64,000 nt of DNA from Bordetella sp. LUAb4. GTDB lineage: Bacteria > Pseudomonadota > Gammaproteobacteria > Burkholderiales > Burkholderiaceae_B. The first letter of the stretch is position 1; every line of letters begins with the position of its first letter. The notes under the pieces were generated by a model that was not told the origin of the DNA, did not search any database, and saw only the letters and a list, made by a program, of their open reading frames with translations. The DNA lies in the NCBI RefSeq assembly GCF_021325795.1, contig NZ_JAHPZX010000004.1, forward strand, positions 682,001 to 746,000, in the 5' to 3' direction. The position numbers were made by a program, and so were the translations under genes. This document shows positions 1 to 7,554 of the stretch, one piece after another.

Positions 1-794
1 CAGCCGCCATGGAATTGGCGCGCAGCACGCAGTCGCGCTGGGAAGCGCTACGCCAGAAGGACGTGGTTTCGCAGCAGGACCTGGACGAGAAACGCGGCGC
101 CGCCGCACAAGCGCGCGCCAACTTCGCGGCGGCGCAGGCCAACGAACAGCGCCTGCGCCAGCTGGAAGGTTTCAAACGGATCGTCGCGCCCTTCGCCGGC
201 GTGATCACGCGCCGCAACGTGGATGTCGGCGACCTGATCGACGCAGGCAGCGGGCGGCCGCTGTTCGTGCTGTCGCAGACCGATCCGCTGCGCGTGTACC
301 TGAACGTGCCGCAAAGCTACGCCCAGCGCATCAAGCCGGGCCAGCATGTGGTGGTGACGCAATCGGAGTTGGCGGGACAGAATTTCAAGGGCGTGATCGC
401 CCGTACGGCCGCGTCCATCGATCTCACCACTCGCACCATGCAGGTGGAAATCTCCCTGCCGAATGCGGACAAGCAACTGCTGCCGGGCGCGTACGTACAG
501 GTGGATCTGCAACTACCGCCGGGCGACACGCTGGTGCTGCCGGCCAACGCGCTGATGTTCCGCAAGGAAGGCGCATTGGTGGCGGTGGTCGACGAAGCCG
601 GCAAGGTCAGCCTGCGCAAGGTCACGGTGGGCCGCAATTACGGCCAGACCGTGGAAGTGCCGCAAGGCGTGACCGCGACCGATCGCGTGGTGCTCAATCC
701 GGCCGACTCGCTGGCCAATGGCGACATCGTGACCGTGGCGGCGAAGACGCCCGCCAAGGACGCGGCCGTTCCTGCCCGGGGCCAGGAAAAATGA
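1..794 (+). CDS. RND efflux periplasmic adaptor subunit (3' part)
   Basis: The frame is already open at the first base, so the true start lies upstream and only about 263 C-terminal residues are seen. The protein is the membrane-fusion (adaptor) component that links an inner-membrane RND pump to an outer-membrane channel. Visible parts are the end of the helical hairpin (residues about 5-50 of the visible part), the lipoyl half-motif around FKRIVAPFAGVITRRNVDVG, then the beta-barrel and membrane-proximal domains. Its stop overlaps the next gene's start by 4 bases (ATGA), so the two are translationally coupled. Because the outer-membrane channel follows directly, the pump gene should lie upstream of the window. 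Substrate cannot be told. Confidence 0.9.
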   Translation, partial: AAMELARSTQSRWEALRQKDVVSQQDLDEKRGAAAQARANFAAAQANEQRLRQLEGFKRIVAPFAGVITRRNVDVGDLIDAGSGRPLFVLSQTDPLRVYLNVPQSYAQRIKPGQHVVVTQSELAGQNFKGVIARTAASIDLTTRTMQVEISLPNADKQLLPGAYVQVDLQLPPGDTLVLPANALMFRKEGALVAVVDEAGKVSLRKVTVGRNYGQTVEVPQGVTATDRVVLNPADSLANGDIVTVAAKTPAKDAAVPARGQEK

Positions 795-2248
795 GGTTGC
801 TGCCGTTAGCGGGTGTCCTGCTGCTGTCCGCGTGCAGCCTGGCGCCGGAATATCACAAGCCGGCGCCCGACATGCCCGTCAGTTGGAAACTGGAAGCGCC
901 CTGGCGCGCGGCCGCGCCGCGCGACGATATGCCCAAGGGCGCATGGTGGCTGCGCTACCAGGACCCGACGCTGAACGCGCTGCAGGAAAAGCTGCTGACC
1001 GCCAACCCCAGCCTGGAGGTGGCCAGCGCCCGCCTGACGCAGGCGCGCGCCCAGGCCACCGCCGCGACGGCGGGCCTGTTTCCCACGATAAGCACCAATG
1101 CCCGCGTGCAGCGCTTGAAGATTTCCGCCAACCGTCCACTCACCAACTACGACGCGCCGCTCTACGAAACCGTGCAGAACGACTACACGCTGTCGTTCAA
1201 CACCAGCTATGAAGTCGACCTGTTTGGCCGGGTGCAGAACACGTTGACGGTCGCGCGCGCCAATTCGGAGCAATCCGAAGCCGACCTGCGCAACGCACGC
1301 CTGGTGCTGACCGCCGAGCTCGCGTCCAACTACGTCAATCTGCGTGCGATGGACAACGAGATCGACGTGGTACGCCGCTCCGTCGGTTTGCAGCGCCGCG
1401 CGCTGGAACTGATCACCGCGCGCTATGACGGCGGTGCCGCGTCCGGCCTGGAAGTGGCGCAGCAGCAGGCGCTGCTCGACAACACGCTGACCCAGATCGA
1501 CATCCTGGCACGCCAGCGCGCGCAGTACGAGCATGCCATCGCCAGCCTGACCGGCACACCGGCACCGCAATTCGAACTGGCGCCCGATATCCGCAATATG
1601 ACGCCCCCCACCGTGCCGCTGGGGGTGCCGTCCGACGTGCTGGAACGCCGTCCGGACGTGGCCGCGGCGGAACGCGCGATGGCGTCGGCCAACGCGCAGA
1701 TCGGCGTGGCGCGCGCCGCCTTCTATCCCAGCTTCATGATAGGCGCCGGTTATGGCGTCGACAGCCGCCAGCTGGGCACCTTGTTCGATGGTCCCAGCAC
1801 CTTGTGGAATCTGGGCGTGTCGCTGGCACAGACGATCTTCGACGGCGGCCGCATCAGCGCCAACGTCGACTTCGCGCGCGCCGGCTACCAAGCCACCGCC
1901 GCGAATTATCGCCGCGTGGTGCTGGTGGCCATGCAGGAGGTGCAGGATGGCATCAGCGGCCTGGCGGCACTCGAGCGGGCCAGCGCCCAGGCGCAGACCG
2001 CCGTGGCCGCCAGCCGCAAGGTGCTGGACATGGCGACGTCGCGTTACTCGGGGGGCGCCACCACCTATCTGGACGTCATCACGGCGCAGCAGGCGGTGCT
2101 CAACACGGAACGCCAGGCGGCGCAATTGGCCGGCCAGCGCATGCTGGTATCGGTTTTCCTGATCAAGGCGCTGGGCGGTGACTGGGAAACCGCGCCCGCG
2201 GTCGCCAGCAATGAGGCAGGTAGCGGCACGCAGGCCGCGCAGCCCTGA
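791..2248 (+). CDS. RND efflux outer-membrane lipoprotein (NodT/OprM family)
   Basis: This 485-residue protein is the outer-membrane channel of a tripartite efflux pump. The N-terminus is a lipoprotein signal with lipobox LLLSACS, predicting acylation at Cys15. Two OEP repeats follow (about 60-250 and 275-465), with typical signatures such as SYEVDLFGRV in the first and ARAAFYPSFMIGAGYG and LAQTIFDGGRI in the second. Length is normal for the family. The start overlaps the adaptor gene by 4 bases. The C-terminal 20 residues are Ala/Ser/Gly-rich and unlikely to be structured. The family call is firm; the pump specificity is unknown. Confidence 0.93.
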   Translation: MRLLPLAGVLLLSACSLAPEYHKPAPDMPVSWKLEAPWRAAAPRDDMPKGAWWLRYQDPTLNALQEKLLTANPSLEVASARLTQARAQATAATAGLFPTISTNARVQRLKISANRPLTNYDAPLYETVQNDYTLSFNTSYEVDLFGRVQNTLTVARANSEQSEADLRNARLVLTAELASNYVNLRAMDNEIDVVRRSVGLQRRALELITARYDGGAASGLEVAQQQALLDNTLTQIDILARQRAQYEHAIASLTGTPAPQFELAPDIRNMTPPTVPLGVPSDVLERRPDVAAAERAMASANAQIGVARAAFYPSFMIGAGYGVDSRQLGTLFDGPSTLWNLGVSLAQTIFDGGRISANVDFARAGYQATAANYRRVVLVAMQEVQDGISGLAALERASAQAQTAVAASRKVLDMATSRYSGGATTYLDVITAQQAVLNTERQAAQLAGQRMLVSVFLIKALGGDWETAPAVASNEAGSGTQAAQP

Positions 2249-2293
2249 CGGCGGCGCGGGACGCATGGCAGCGGCATGCGGAATACGCAATGC

Positions 2294-2322
2294 GGAACGC
2301 AGAATGCAGAACTCGGCACGTA
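2294..2322 (+). promoter_or_regulatory. HrpL/BtrS-type ECF promoter box (candidate)
   Basis: The element reads GGAACG, 16 bases, then GCACGTA. The HrpL-type consensus is GGAACC-N15/16-CCACNNA, so nine of eleven fixed positions agree. It lies 93 bases before the TTG start of the orphan gene at 2416. The same arrangement precedes three other unrecognised genes in this window. Function is inferred from motif and recurrence. Confidence 0.45.
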
Positions 2323-2415
2323 GCACGTGCCACGTAGCATACGGAACCAATCGGCTCGATCCGTAACAGTGAAAGGCTTCCCCGCCATACTGTTTCTCAT
2401 CGATCGAGGCTACTG

Positions 2416-3747
2416 TTGCTGCACCTTTCCTGCTCTCCTCCGATATCGCCCCCATTGTCCGGCGAGCCGCCGGCAGCCGCCCCTCGGCCAGCGCATGACC
2501 TTCACGCGCTGCCCGACTTGCTATCGGCCAGCCCCGGACAAGTTGCGGCGGCCAACCCTGGCCGCGCCGCCGTAGTCACCCGCGATTCAATCCATGGCTC
2601 CGACGACGATGAGTACACCATGCTGGACTGGGGCCATGCCGAACGGCGCGCCAGCGTGGCTGGAACGTCGCTCGCGTCCTCGCCAGGCGCGAGCAGTGAC
2701 CAGGCGGACGAGTGCCTGGGCGTGAACGAAGCGTCGGATGCCGACGAGCGCCTGGAATTATTGATGAGCACGACGGCGCTGCCGGATCTGCGCGATGAGG
2801 TCATGGTCTATTTCGATATGCTGGCGGAAGACACGGCCAGCAAACCGGCGGATTTGCAGAATTTCGACGTTCCGGCACCGGTCGTCGAGTCCAGCCCCCG
2901 TACCGATAGCCCGCCGCAAAACGCCATCAGCCTGCCCCAAGACACTATCAGTCCGCCGCAAAACACGATCGACCTGCCACAGAACACCATCAGCCCGCCG
3001 CAAAACAGCAATGCGCACCGCTCTTTGAGCGACCTCCTTGAAAACCCCCAATTGAGCAATATGGTGGCTCGAAAGTTGGGCAAAAAGACCATGCGAATAC
3101 TAGAAGCAATGGAGGGCCATCCAGATCTCTCCGTGGACAGCCTCTGCGCCAACAGTGCCGCCAAGGGCGCGTTCAGCCCCCATGAAATCAAGCTCAAGCG
3201 CCGCGCGGCGCTGATTTTTCTGGATCGGTTTCGCGATGATGTGCGCGCGAAACCCGTGGGCCCGGATCCGTCCAGGGACACCAGCGGCTACCGCGCTTTC
3301 TGGCATCGCTGGGAAAGTATTCTTTCTGGTCCCGACCAGGAGCCATTGACGATATTGCGGCAGCGGCCGGAGTTCGGAGAATACTGGGTGGAAAAATTCA
3401 GGCTGCTGCATGCGCAGCCTGATCGTCCGCTGGCGACCATGAGCCGCTTCATTTTTCGCCCTGGCGACCCGTTTCTGCGATTGTCCGATGATCAGCGTTG
3501 CGAGTTGATCGAGCGCATGCAGGCACAGGCGCTTGAGGTCGCGGTGGAGGTCTTGGGCACCGCCGAACAGATTCGGGTGATCATGCGCGCGGCGGAGTCG
3601 GCTCTCCGCGCCAAGGCCGCAGCCGAAGTCGCAGCCGAGACCGAGGCCGCGGCTGCCTCCACTGAAGGAACATCAGAAGCCCCGCCGCGCAGGAAGTATC
3701 AGCGTCTCGCCCCCGCGCCGAAACCGCGCACGCGCCAAGCGCCCTGA
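2416..3747 (+). CDS. Orphan protein with PQN heptad repeats, candidate secreted effector
   Basis: I do not recognise this 443-residue protein. The N-terminal 200 residues are Pro/Ser/Asp-rich and look disordered. At residues 167-200 there are five copies of a seven-residue unit based on PQNTISP. A predicted helical domain follows (about 200-410) with KKTMRILEAMEG and YRAFWHRWESIL. The end is an Ala/Glu-rich helix (about 395-425) and a basic Pro/Arg/Lys tail. The start is TTG at 2416, preceded by GAGG at a spacing of 6; no ATG or GTG occurs earlier in the frame after the stop at 2335, and the next in-frame ATG is 2620. An HrpL-like box sits upstream. Disordered N-terminus, lack of recognisable family and this box suggest a type III effector, which is inference. 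Confidence 0.6.
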   Translation: MLHLSCSPPISPPLSGEPPAAAPRPAHDLHALPDLLSASPGQVAAANPGRAAVVTRDSIHGSDDDEYTMLDWGHAERRASVAGTSLASSPGASSDQADECLGVNEASDADERLELLMSTTALPDLRDEVMVYFDMLAEDTASKPADLQNFDVPAPVVESSPRTDSPPQNAISLPQDTISPPQNTIDLPQNTISPPQNSNAHRSLSDLLENPQLSNMVARKLGKKTMRILEAMEGHPDLSVDSLCANSAAKGAFSPHEIKLKRRAALIFLDRFRDDVRAKPVGPDPSRDTSGYRAFWHRWESILSGPDQEPLTILRQRPEFGEYWVEKFRLLHAQPDRPLATMSRFIFRPGDPFLRLSDDQRCELIERMQAQALEVAVEVLGTAEQIRVIMRAAESALRAKAAAEVAAETEAAAASTEGTSEAPPRRKYQRLAPAPKPRTRQAP

Positions 3748-3861
3748 TGAGTCCTGAGGGTTGCCGGACTGATCACCGCGCTTGATCTCCTGCTTGAATG
3801 CTCGCCGGTATGTTCGCTCGCACTGTTCATCGAACAGGCGAGCGATCCCCGGCCCACCTGT

Positions 3862-4656
3862 TTACATCGTCGGCGTAACGCCACCATTCATGGGCACCAC
3901 CACGCCAACCACATAGCTGGCGCGCGCGCTGCTAAGGAACAGCGTGACGTCGGCAACTTCTTCCGGCTTGCCGTAACGGCCCATCGGAATGCGCGACTGG
4001 CCGTCTTTCAGCGCCTGGTCCTTGCTGATGCCCAGGCGCTTGGATTCCACTTCCAAGGCTTGGTCCACGCGGCCGGTATACGTCGGTCCGGGATTGATGG
4101 CGTTGATGCGTATGCCGTGCTTCACATAATGCTGCGCCAGGCCGATGGTGGACAGCATCAGCGCAGCATTGGCGGAACCGCCTGCCACGTGGGTGACGGA
4201 CGGCTGCTTGCCGCCGTTACCGATGATGTTCACCACGCTGCCACGCTGGCGCGTGCGCATACGCTTGAGCACGGCGTCCTGCGTATAGACATAGGGGAAG
4301 AACTTGGCGTTCATCGCGGCCTGCCACTTTTCCGCGTCCAGCGTGTCGGGGTCATAGCGGCGTGCGGCGCCGGCACTGTTGACCAGGATCTCGATGGGGC
4401 CGAGGTCGGCTTCGGCTTGCGCGACGGCGCGCTCGGCCTGGGCAGCGTCGGTCAGGTCAGCGGCGATGGCGATCACGCGCGCGCCATGTTGCGCATGCGG
4501 CGTCAATTGCACCAGTGCCGCGTCCAGTCCCGGCTGGCCGCGCGCGATGATGGCCACGCTGACGCCTTCAGCCAGATAGGCCTGCGCCACCGCATGACCG
4601 ATGCCTTTGCTGCCGCCGGTCACGACGGCTACTTTACCTTTGAGTTCGAGATCCAC
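3862..4656 (-). CDS. SDR-family protein lacking the catalytic Tyr/Lys
   Basis: This 264-residue protein has the classical short-chain dehydrogenase Rossmann fold: TGGSKGIG nucleotide-binding motif near residue 12, NSAG, and the INPGP motif after the active site. Where YxxxK should stand it reads HVAGGSANAAL, so the catalytic Tyr and Lys are replaced by Gly and Asn. It may therefore act on an unusual substrate, use another mechanism or be non-catalytic. GTG at 4656 is chosen as start because AGGTGG lies 7-8 bases upstream; the frame itself stays open to 4719. It stands alone, with a convergent orphan gene on one side and the repeat tract on the other. Confidence 0.85.
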   Translation of the reverse strand: MDLELKGKVAVVTGGSKGIGHAVAQAYLAEGVSVAIIARGQPGLDAALVQLTPHAQHGARVIAIAADLTDAAQAERAVAQAEADLGPIEILVNSAGAARRYDPDTLDAEKWQAAMNAKFFPYVYTQDAVLKRMRTRQRGSVVNIIGNGGKQPSVTHVAGGSANAALMLSTIGLAQHYVKHGIRINAINPGPTYTGRVDQALEVESKRLGISKDQALKDGQSRIPMGRYGKPEEVADVTLFLSSARASYVVGVVVPMNGGVTPTM

Positions 4657-4773
4657 GCTCTGTCCACCTGATGTTGTGCTGTTGTTATCGGCGAGGCCGC
4701 CGTGCCGGGAATCGTACACGCAAATAGCGTGGGAGCGGTATGTCCCGGAGCACTGCGGAGAGCGTGTTCCCGG

Positions 4774-4793
4774 GCTGACAGCAGCGTGTCAGC
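4774..4793. other. Small hairpin beside repeat tract
   Basis: GCTGACA and TGTCAGC form a perfect 7-bp stem around the loop GCAGCG. A related sequence in inverted orientation, GGCTGGCAACACGCTGTCAG at 4961-4980, closes the other side of the GAACG tract. There is no T-run, so a terminator is not well supported. Confidence 0.4.
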
Positions 4794-4820
4794 GAAGTCG
4801 GCCGGATGGCGGCGAAGGGC

Positions 4821-4944
4821 AGACGGATGGCGAACGGATGACGAACGGATAGCGAACGAATGGGAAACGAACGGCAAACGGACAGCGAACAGAAAGCGAA
4901 CGAACGGCAGACGAACGGCAAACGTATAGCGAACGGATGACGTA
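4821..4944. repeat. Degenerate GCGAACGGAT tandem repeat tract
   Basis: About 120 bases are built from imperfect 10-11-base units with core CGAACG (for example GCGAACGGAT, ACGAACGGC, GCGAACGAAT). The tract fills most of the 341-base gap between the SDR gene and slyX, where no gene is visible. Both flanks carry related CTGACAGC-type inverted sequences. Base composition is more A-rich than its neighbours. I cannot assign a role. Confidence 0.7.
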
Positions 4945-4997
4945 CGTACGACGCACGTCCGGCTGGCAACACGCTGTCAGAAAGCGCGAGCAAGCAT

Positions 4998-5219
4998 TCA
5001 ATAATGCGGCGGAATTTCCTCTCGCAGCGTGGCCTGGCTGGTGCCGCTGCCGGCTTGATCCACCTGTTGCCGCATGTCCGCCAGTTGACGCGCCAACACG
5101 TCGATCTCGCGCTGCTGGCGCAGGATGACTTGATTGAGTTGCTCCAGCGTGTCGTCGGCAAACGATGCCTTGATTTCCAGTTCGTCGATGCGACGGGTGA
5201 GTTCTTGGATGTCTTCCAT
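4998..5219 (-). CDS. slyX: SlyX family protein
   Basis: The 73-residue product has the SlyX pattern: MEDIQELTRRIDELEIKASF, then DDTLEQLNQVILRQQREID, a coiled-coil that fills the protein, and a C-terminal PPHY like the family's PPHY end. ATG 5219 is chosen although the frame stays open to 5288, because it gives the normal family start and length. SlyX proteins are short coiled-coil proteins of uncertain function. The gene lies downstream of ggt on the same strand, separated by about 210 bases with a hairpin, so it is probably transcribed separately. Confidence 0.88.
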   Translation of the reverse strand: MEDIQELTRRIDELEIKASFADDTLEQLNQVILRQQREIDVLARQLADMRQQVDQAGSGTSQATLREEIPPHY

Positions 5220-5276
5220 ATTCCGGATAGTGTAGATAGCGCCGCAACGATGCAGGAGCGATTTGCTGGAGTTTAT

Positions 5277-5296
5277 CCCCTCGCCCAAGCGAGGGG
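5277..5296. terminator. GC-rich hairpin between ggt and slyX
   Basis: CCCCTCGC and GCGAGGGG form a perfect 8-bp stem with a CCAA loop. It lies 134 bases downstream of the ggt stop and 58 bases upstream of the slyX start. No T-run follows on the minus strand, so termination would be factor-assisted or weak. Confidence 0.4.
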
Positions 5297-5390
5297 ATGG
5301 ATCCTTGCATCACCGCCGACAGGCCGGCGCCACATCGACCAAGCCCCTGGGGCCGCCCTCAACAACATAATGGATCCTTGCATCACGGCC
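5297..5390. repeat. Direct repeat pair of 21 bases
   Basis: A 21-base sequence beginning ATGGATCCTTGCATCAC occurs at 5297-5317 and again at 5370-5390 with one mismatch (C/G near the end). The copies are 73 bases apart in the ggt-slyX gap. It looks like a small local duplication; nothing else in the gap suggests a mobile element. Confidence 0.75.
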
Positions 5391-5429
5391 GCCCGGCCGT
5401 GACCTCATCGGCCACGCCCCGGCCCGGCC

Positions 5430-7379
5430 TCAATATCCCAGCGCCGCGCCGGCGGGACGGCGGGCATCGTTGGCGCCATAGATATAGCCTTCGCGCACGG
5501 TACCGGAGACCGCGGCATCGTTGCCCGAGCTGGCGGCCGGCGCGCGGCTCAGGCCCGGTAAGCCTACCAGGATCAGCGCGGTAGCGCCCCACGGCGTCTG
5601 CTCGACCATTTTGTAGCCCATGCCGCGCAGCACGGCCAGCGTATCCGGCGACAGGCCGTAGTCTTCGTAGTAAAGCTCATCGGGGAGCCATTGATGATGC
5701 ACGCGCGGCGCGTCTACCGCCTGCTGCGGCGCCATGCCGTGATCGATGATATTGAGCGCGGTTTCCAGAATGATCGTGATGATGCGCGACCCACCCGGCG
5801 ATCCCAGCACCATATAGGTCTTGCCCTTCCACGTCACCACCGTGGGAGCCATCGACGACAGCGGCCGCTTGCCCGGCGCGATGGCATTGCGTTCGCCTTG
5901 CACCAGTCCATACATATTGCGGGCGCCCACCTTGGTGGTGAAGTCGTCCATCTCGTCGTTGAGGAAGAAGCCCGTGCCCGGCGCGATCACCGTGGCGCCG
6001 AAGCGCCCGTTGATGGTGTAAGTGGTGGACACCGCATTGCCGTCCTTGTCGATGACGGAATAATGCGTGGTCTCGGGCTTTTCATGAGGTACGAATTCCG
6101 CCTTGGGGCCACCGGCTGGCATGTCACCAGCAGGTATGTCATCGGTAGGCATCACGCCAGCAGGCATGACACCGCCGGGTTCGCGCTCACCGGCTCGTGC
6201 TGCCCGCCCCGGCTCCAGATCACTGGACGGCGTCGCGCGATTGGCGTTGATGCTTGCACGGATCCGCGCCGCATGCTCGGGGCTGAGCAGTTCCTCCAGC
6301 GGATTCTTGACGAACGCGGGATCGCCCAGCAGCGTATTACGGTCGACGTACGCATGGCGCATCGCTTCCGCCATGACGTGGACGGATTGCGCCGAACCGA
6401 AGCCCATGGCGCGCAGGTCATAACCCGACAATACGTTGAGGATCTCACACAGCGTGGTGCCGCCGGAACTGGGCGGCGGCGCGGACAGGAAGACGAAGCC
6501 GCGATAGGTGCAACGCAAGGGCTCGGTTTCAGTGACGTGATACGCGGCGAAATCCGCCGCGTTTATGATGCCGCCGTCAGCCCGCGCGGCGGCTTCGACC
6601 GCCGCCGGAACGCGCCCGTGATAGAAAGCGTCCGGCCCCTGCTGCGCGATCGCCTGCAGCGTGTTGGCCAGATCCGTCTGCACCAGCCTGTCACCCGGTT
6701 GCAAAGGGCTGCCGTCGGGCCGCAGGAAGATGCGCGCCACCTCGGCGTTCTTGCGGAAATGCTGTACACCCAGGTCCAGCAGGTCGGTATCCGCGCGCTT
6801 CAGCACGAAACCGTCACGCGCCAGCGCGATGGCCGGCGCCATCACCTGCTCACGCGTCAACCGGCCGTAGCGTTGCAGCGCGGTATCCAGGCCCGCCACG
6901 GTCCCCGGCACCGCCACGGCGCCATACCCGTGCAGGCTGGCGTTGGGGATCAGCTCTCCCTGCGCATCCTGGTACATATCCGGCCGCGCCCGCGCAGGCG
7001 CCATCTCACGAAAATTGATGAAGCGATCGCGACCGTCCGCCAGATGCAGCGTCATGAAACCGCCACCGCCGATATTGCCGCAGCAGGGGTTGACCACCGC
7101 TTCCGCATAGCCCACCGCCACGGCGGCGTCGACGGCGTTGCCGCCCTGCTTGAGGATATCGACACCTACCCGCGCGGCCAACGCCTGCGAACTGACCACC
7201 ATGCCGTTGCGCGCTTCGGCCGCCGGGAAAGAGGCTGCCTGGGCGGACCGCGCCCAGGGCAATAGGCTCGTGCCGCCCAGGATGGCCATCCCAAGCAGGG
7301 GCGTGGCGCAGGCACGGGCAAGGCGACGCCACGCCAGGTGGGCATGGCTGGCGGAGCTGTCGAAGCGGATCGAATCCAT
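5430..7379 (-). CDS. ggt: Gamma-glutamyltransferase
   Basis: A periplasmic N-terminal-nucleophile hydrolase that cleaves the gamma-glutamyl bond of glutathione and related peptides, maturing by autocleavage. The start at 7379 has GAGG at a spacing of 5 and gives 649 residues with a Sec signal (hydrophobic stretch about 27-48, AQA near 47-50). Family motifs are present: GNAVDAAVA, CGNIGGGGFM, APPPSSGGTTL, the catalytic Thr in ETTHYSVIDKDGNAV (about residue 437) and the late GSPGGSRI. Just before the cleavage site is a roughly 50-residue Gly/Pro/Met-rich linker (about 381-431) with repeated MPAG units, longer than usual; it would become the C-terminal tail of the large subunit after processing. 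Confidence 0.93.
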   Translation of the reverse strand: MDSIRFDSSASHAHLAWRRLARACATPLLGMAILGGTSLLPWARSAQAASFPAAEARNGMVVSSQALAARVGVDILKQGGNAVDAAVAVGYAEAVVNPCCGNIGGGGFMTLHLADGRDRFINFREMAPARARPDMYQDAQGELIPNASLHGYGAVAVPGTVAGLDTALQRYGRLTREQVMAPAIALARDGFVLKRADTDLLDLGVQHFRKNAEVARIFLRPDGSPLQPGDRLVQTDLANTLQAIAQQGPDAFYHGRVPAAVEAAARADGGIINAADFAAYHVTETEPLRCTYRGFVFLSAPPPSSGGTTLCEILNVLSGYDLRAMGFGSAQSVHVMAEAMRHAYVDRNTLLGDPAFVKNPLEELLSPEHAARIRASINANRATPSSDLEPGRAARAGEREPGGVMPAGVMPTDDIPAGDMPAGGPKAEFVPHEKPETTHYSVIDKDGNAVSTTYTINGRFGATVIAPGTGFFLNDEMDDFTTKVGARNMYGLVQGERNAIAPGKRPLSSMAPTVVTWKGKTYMVLGSPGGSRIITIILETALNIIDHGMAPQQAVDAPRVHHQWLPDELYYEDYGLSPDTLAVLRGMGYKMVEQTPWGATALILVGLPGLSRAPAASSGNDAAVSGTVREGYIYGANDARRPAGAALGY

Positions 7380-7554
7380 GTATTCCTCGGATATTGCGGC
7401 GAGCGGCAACGTTAGCACCACCACCGCGATTATCGAGGAGGATTATTCTCACGGCCATGTGGGGAACGGCTCAACCGCGAGTCGGCCCGCAAGAACCCGT
7501 TTTGGACTCAGTGGACGCGGCGGGCACCGTCAGCTGACCGCCGCCGTGCTCCCT

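Noticed and set aside
806-2455. Open frame of 549 codons on the minus strand
   Set aside because: Antisense shadow of the outer-membrane channel gene, with composition typical of such shadows.
4685-5161. Minus-strand frame with repeated RHPFAIRLPF-like peptide
   Set aside because: The peptide repeats come only from the GAACG DNA tract; the frame overlaps slyX and has no good start.
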